Shown here: positions 61,383-64,000 of the stretch, in pieces
Layout: every line of letters starts with the position of its first letter
How positions within the stretch are numbered: the first letter of the stretch is position 1
Source of the DNA: Allochromatium vinosum DSM 180
GTDB lineage: Bacteria > Pseudomonadota > Gammaproteobacteria > Chromatiales > Chromatiaceae
Reading direction: 5' to 3'
Assembly: GCF_000025485.1 (NCBI RefSeq)
Contig: NC_013851.1
Coordinates: 46,001 to 110,000 of the forward strand
Length of the DNA: 64,000 nt
The notes under the pieces: generated by a model
What the model saw: only the letters and a program-made list of their open reading frames with translations
The model's database searches: none
What the model was told of the DNA's origin: nothing
Program-made: the position numbers and the translations under genes

Positions 61383-61547
61383 ATGAATACCTATCAATGT
61401 CTCGTTTGCGGGCTGATCTACGATGAAGCCCAGGGTTGGCCGGATGACGGTATCGCGCCCGGCACCAAATGGGAAGACGTCCCATCTGACTGGAAGTGCC
61501 CCGAATGCGGCGTCGGCAAGGACGATTTCGAGATGGTCAGGCTCTGA
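61383..61547 (+). CDS. Rubredoxin
   Basis: 54 aa mononuclear-iron electron carrier. Two Cys pairs, [18 protein letters not shown] and [17 protein letters not shown], with the usual aromatic residues. Divergent from thiD, an arrangement common in gammaproteobacteria. Short, full length. Confidence 0.97.
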   Translation: MNTYQCLVCGLIYDEAQGWPDDGIAPGTKWEDVPSDWKCPECGVGKDDFEMVRL

Positions 61548-61642
61548 GCCGACGTCGCCGCGACGGTGATTCGAAGCCATGGAACGGCAAGCCGCGAACG
61601 TCGTTCCGGCCAAGTCGTTTTTTCTCGACTACACTCCTTCGC

Positions 61643-62158
61643 ATGGACGCCATCACATCTCCCACTCGGGTTCTGGAGACTGGCTTCGATCATGATCTGG
61701 CCAGACTCGCCAGGCGTTATTGCGAACTCATCGAGACACGCGCGACCAAGCGCGGTCTCTGGCTGGCGCGGATCGCCGAGTTGTTGCCGCGACTGCATGC
61801 CGGCGTCAGCTCGCTCGTGGCCGCCGAACCGCCGCCCGGCGATCGGCCGGAGCCTGTCGATCTGGATGCGCGTTTCGAACTCTTCAGTCAACTGCGCCAC
61901 CTGCTGGCCGACTGCGATCCCTACTGGCTCGAATTCGACTCGGTGGCCGACGGCATGACCGCCATGACCGGCAGCCTCGCCGACGATCTCACCGACATCT
62001 ATTGCGAACTCAAGCAGGGTCTGACGCTGTTCGAGTTGGACCCGGACCGTGCGGTCACGGCCTGGGCGTTGGGCTACAGGCAGCATTGGGGACAGCACCT
62101 GGTCGATGCCGAACGCCATCTGGCCATGCTCCAATCACAATCACGGCTCGATCTCTAA
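61643..62158 (+). CDS. DUF5063 family protein
   Basis: 171 aa from the ATG at 61643. All-helical soluble protein with RYCELIETR..RGLWLARIAELLPRLHAGV and DPYWLEFDSVADGMTAMTGSLADDLTDIYCELKQGL, features of DUF5063. Function unknown. Lies between rubredoxin and an iron-sulfur carrier gene. Confidence 0.7.
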   Translation: MDAITSPTRVLETGFDHDLARLARRYCELIETRATKRGLWLARIAELLPRLHAGVSSLVAAEPPPGDRPEPVDLDARFELFSQLRHLLADCDPYWLEFDSVADGMTAMTGSLADDLTDIYCELKQGLTLFELDPDRAVTAWALGYRQHWGQHLVDAERHLAMLQSQSRLDL

Positions 62159-62266
62159 TACCGTGCATTTTACGCTGGCATTCCCGGTCGGCTTTCTGCT
62201 ACGCTCCCGCGCTGATTTTTCGCGTGATATCCCACGTATTTTCGAGTTTTCGAGAGGATTCCACCC

Positions 62267-62632
62267 ATGTCCCTGGCGATCACCGAAGCGGACCTGACAC
62301 TGACCGGCCCGGCTCAGGCCAAGATGAGCGATCTGTTCCAGCAGGTCGACGACAGCGTGCAGGGCGTGCGCGTCTTCGCCACTGCCGGCGGCTGTAGCGG
62401 CGTCAGCTTCGGCATGACCTTCACCGACGTCATCAACGAGGACGACGGCGTTCTGTCCTTCGACGGCTTCAAGGTCGTCGTCGACGACGGCACGCTCGAA
62501 TATCTGCGCGGCGTCGAGATCGATTTCGTCGATCAGGGCGACGGCAACGCCACCTTCATCTTCAACAACCTGCCCCAGATGGGCGGCGGCTGCGGCAGTT
62601 GCGGCTCGTCCTCGGGCGGCGGTTGCTCCTGA
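62267..62632 (+). CDS. IscA/HesB-like iron-sulfur carrier variant
   Basis: 121 aa. HesB/IscA fold with the first cluster Cys43 in [15 protein letters not shown]. The usual CGC pair at the C-terminus is instead [16 protein letters not shown] (Cys109, Cys112, Cys120), spaced CGSC. A-type carriers pass [2Fe-2S]/[4Fe-4S] clusters to apoproteins; the variant spacing makes the cluster mode uncertain. 22 bp before argC. Confidence 0.8.
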   Translation: MSLAITEADLTLTGPAQAKMSDLFQQVDDSVQGVRVFATAGGCSGVSFGMTFTDVINEDDGVLSFDGFKVVVDDGTLEYLRGVEIDFVDQGDGNATFIFNNLPQMGGGCGSCGSSSGGGCS

Positions 62633-62654
62633 TCGACAGCGGAGTCCTTCGCGC

Positions 62655-63677
62655 ATGATCCGAGTCGGAATCGTCGGCGGCACGGGCTATACCGGAGCCG
62701 AGCTGCTGCGTCTGCTGGCGCGTCATCCTCAGGCTGCGCCTGCCGTCATCACCTCGCGCAGCGAATCCGGTCTGCCGGTGGCCGAGATGTTTCCGCACCT
62801 GCGCGGCCGGCTGGATCTGTGCTTCAGCGAACCGGATACCGGCGCCCTGGCCGAGTGCGATCTGGTCTTCTTCGCCACGCCCAACGGCACGGCGATGCAG
62901 TCCGTGCCCGAGCTGCTCGAACGCGGCACGCGCGTCATCGATCTGGCCGCCGATTTCCGCTTGAAAGACCCCGCACTCTGGGAACGCTGGTACGGGATGC
63001 CGCATCAGTGCCCGGATCTGCTCGCAGAGACCGTCTATGGCCTGCCCGAAGTCAATCGTGACGCGATTCGTCGCGCGCGGCTGATCGCCAATCCCGGCTG
63101 CTATCCGACGGCTGTGACCCTGGGCTTTCTGCCGCTGCTCGAACGGCGCGCAGTCGATCCGTCCTGGCTGATCGCGGACGCCAAGTCGGGCGTGAGCGGT
63201 GCCGGTCGCAAGGCCGAGACCAGTCTGCTGATGGCCGAGGTCGGCGAAAGCTTCAAAGCCTATTCGGTGAGCGGCCATCGTCATCTGCCCGAGATCACCC
63301 AGAATCTCCAGACCTTCGCCGGGATCGAGGTCGGCCTGACTTTCGTCCCGCATCTGGTGCCCATGATTCGCGGCATCGAGGCTACGCTCTACGCACGCCT
63401 GACCGATGACGGCCTGGATCTCGCCGCCCTGTACCAGTCGCGCTATGCCGACGAACCCTTCGTCGATTTCATGGTAAGCGGCAGCCCGGACACCCGCTCG
63501 GTGCGCGGCTCCAATGACTGCCGGATCGCCGTGGCACGCCAGGGCGACATCGTCATCGTGCAGTCGGTGATCGACAATCTGGTCAAGGGTGCGGCCGGAC
63601 AGGCGGTGCAGAACATGAACCTCATGTTCGGATTCGACGAGACGCTCGGTCTGGAAGCCCTGGCCATGTTGCCTTGA
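62655..63677 (+). CDS. argC: N-acetyl-gamma-glutamyl-phosphate reductase
   Basis: Third step of arginine synthesis. 340 aa: NADP motif [17 protein letters not shown] (6-22), and catalytic Cys149 in NPGCYPTA with [10 protein letters not shown] and SGHRHLPEI downstream. Full length. The 282-bp gap after it contains a strong hairpin and no recognised gene until the erpA-like start. Confidence 0.97.
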   Translation: MIRVGIVGGTGYTGAELLRLLARHPQAAPAVITSRSESGLPVAEMFPHLRGRLDLCFSEPDTGALAECDLVFFATPNGTAMQSVPELLERGTRVIDLAADFRLKDPALWERWYGMPHQCPDLLAETVYGLPEVNRDAIRRARLIANPGCYPTAVTLGFLPLLERRAVDPSWLIADAKSGVSGAGRKAETSLLMAEVGESFKAYSVSGHRHLPEITQNLQTFAGIEVGLTFVPHLVPMIRGIEATLYARLTDDGLDLAALYQSRYADEPFVDFMVSGSPDTRSVRGSNDCRIAVARQGDIVIVQSVIDNLVKGAAGQAVQNMNLMFGFDETLGLEALAMLP

Positions 63678-63880
63678 GGTGTGTGGCGGTTCGCGGAATA
63701 TCCTCCGCGATCTGCCGCTCGCTGATCGGGTCGATGCACCCGAACCGACGCAAGTCACCGCTCCGCCCGGCTTGAACATCGCCCGTAACAGACGCATGTT
63801 TCGTCCCTGAACAGTTTCAGTCTGGGTCGGATTCGAGCCTGTTTGGAATTCGAGACCAAGGAAACCCAGATTCAGTCGCT

Positions 63881-63910
63881 ACCGGGCGTCAGCATCACTG
63901 GACGCCCGGT
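63881..63910 (+). terminator. Hairpin downstream of argC
   Basis: Perfect 10-bp stem ACCGGGCGTC / GACGCCCGGT with a 10-nt loop, followed by CCTGTCTTTG, not a true T-run. A second dyad ACCCGG / CCGGGT lies at about 63921-63943. Together they probably end argC or shape the leader of the following gene. Confidence 0.5.
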
Positions 63911-63959
63911 CCTGTCTTTGACCCGGGTCCGAAAAGTCCGGGTTCTTGCGGAGAAACCG

Positions 63960-64000
63960 ATGAACGCCGAAGCCGATCTCGAAGCACCACTCGTCTTTAC
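63960..64000 (+). CDS. ErpA-like iron-sulfur insertion protein, 5' fragment
   Basis: Only the first 13 codons fit in the window: MNAEADLEAPLVF. The APLVFT segment at this position is typical of the ErpA N-terminus. GGAG lies upstream. The gene continues beyond the window end, so identity rests on very little sequence and on the iron-sulfur-related neighbourhood. Confidence 0.45.
   Translation, partial: MNAEADLEAPLVF

Overview
The window is GC-rich gammaproteobacterial chromosome that matches a purple sulfur bacterium of the Chromatiaceae, almost certainly Allochromatium vinosum or a very close strain. The class III PHA synthase PhaC is 355 aa with Cys149, Asp302 and His331, the residues reported for the A. 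vinosum enzyme. The TsdA thiosulfate dehydrogenase carries Cys96, His53, His164, Lys208 and Met209 in mature numbering, as described for A. vinosum TsdA. A Gly/Tyr/Pro-rich exported protein resembling sulfur globule envelope proteins fits the same lifestyle.

Layout: 0-5.9 kb holds most of the F1Fo ATP synthase operon (atpE-F-H-A-G-D-C) and a terminator. 5.9-9.3 kb holds glmU-glmS (UDP-GlcNAc synthesis). 9.5-16.3 kb holds a DUF1631 protein, an epimerase/glycosyltransferase pair, the sulfur-globule-like protein, hypB and a SOUL protein. 16.3-20 kb holds dtd-pip and thiC behind a TPP riboswitch. 20-22.7 kb holds a FimX-like degenerate REC-REC-GGDEF-EAL protein and a zinc-ribbon protein. 22.8-28.5 kb is the complete PHA locus (phaEC divergent from phaA, then phaR, phaP, phaB), with TGCA-rich dyads at two promoters that are probably PhaR sites. 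28.5-33.2 kb holds a Nif3-like protein, the bc1 complex petABC and sspAB. 33.3-37.6 kb is mostly poorly known membrane proteins and lipoproteins. 37.7-41.6 kb is acnD-prpF. 41.6-47 kb holds YqaA, a periplasmic MsrA-Trx-MsrB fusion, YjfB, RarA, a HIT protein, YchJ and a TnpB fossil. 47.1-50.7 kb holds a CHAP amidase, tsdA and small exported proteins. 50.8-53.7 kb is gntR-prpB-prpC. 53.8-56.4 kb is a plasmid-like replication module. 56.5-58.4 kb is a frameshifted prpE. 58.5-64 kb holds hemL-thiE-thiD, rubredoxin, DUF5063, an IscA-like protein, argC and the first codons of an erpA-like gene.

The genes interlock metabolically. PHA synthesis, the methylcitrate pathway (prpB, prpC, acnD, prpF, damaged prpE) and the bc1/ATP synthase system handle carbon and energy, and TsdA feeds electrons from thiosulfate. 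Thiamine genes sit in two places (thiC with a riboswitch; thiE-thiD beside hemL).

The most unusual element is the 53.8-56.4 kb module: an AT-rich stretch, four 21-22 bp iterons, an inverted partial iteron, a Rep_3-type initiator, a GIY-YIG (DUF123) nuclease-like protein and a NYN-domain RNase-like protein with overlapping or abutting reading frames. It sits inside an otherwise chromosomal propionate locus, next to a broken prpE. No tRNA, rRNA or CRISPR array was recognised.
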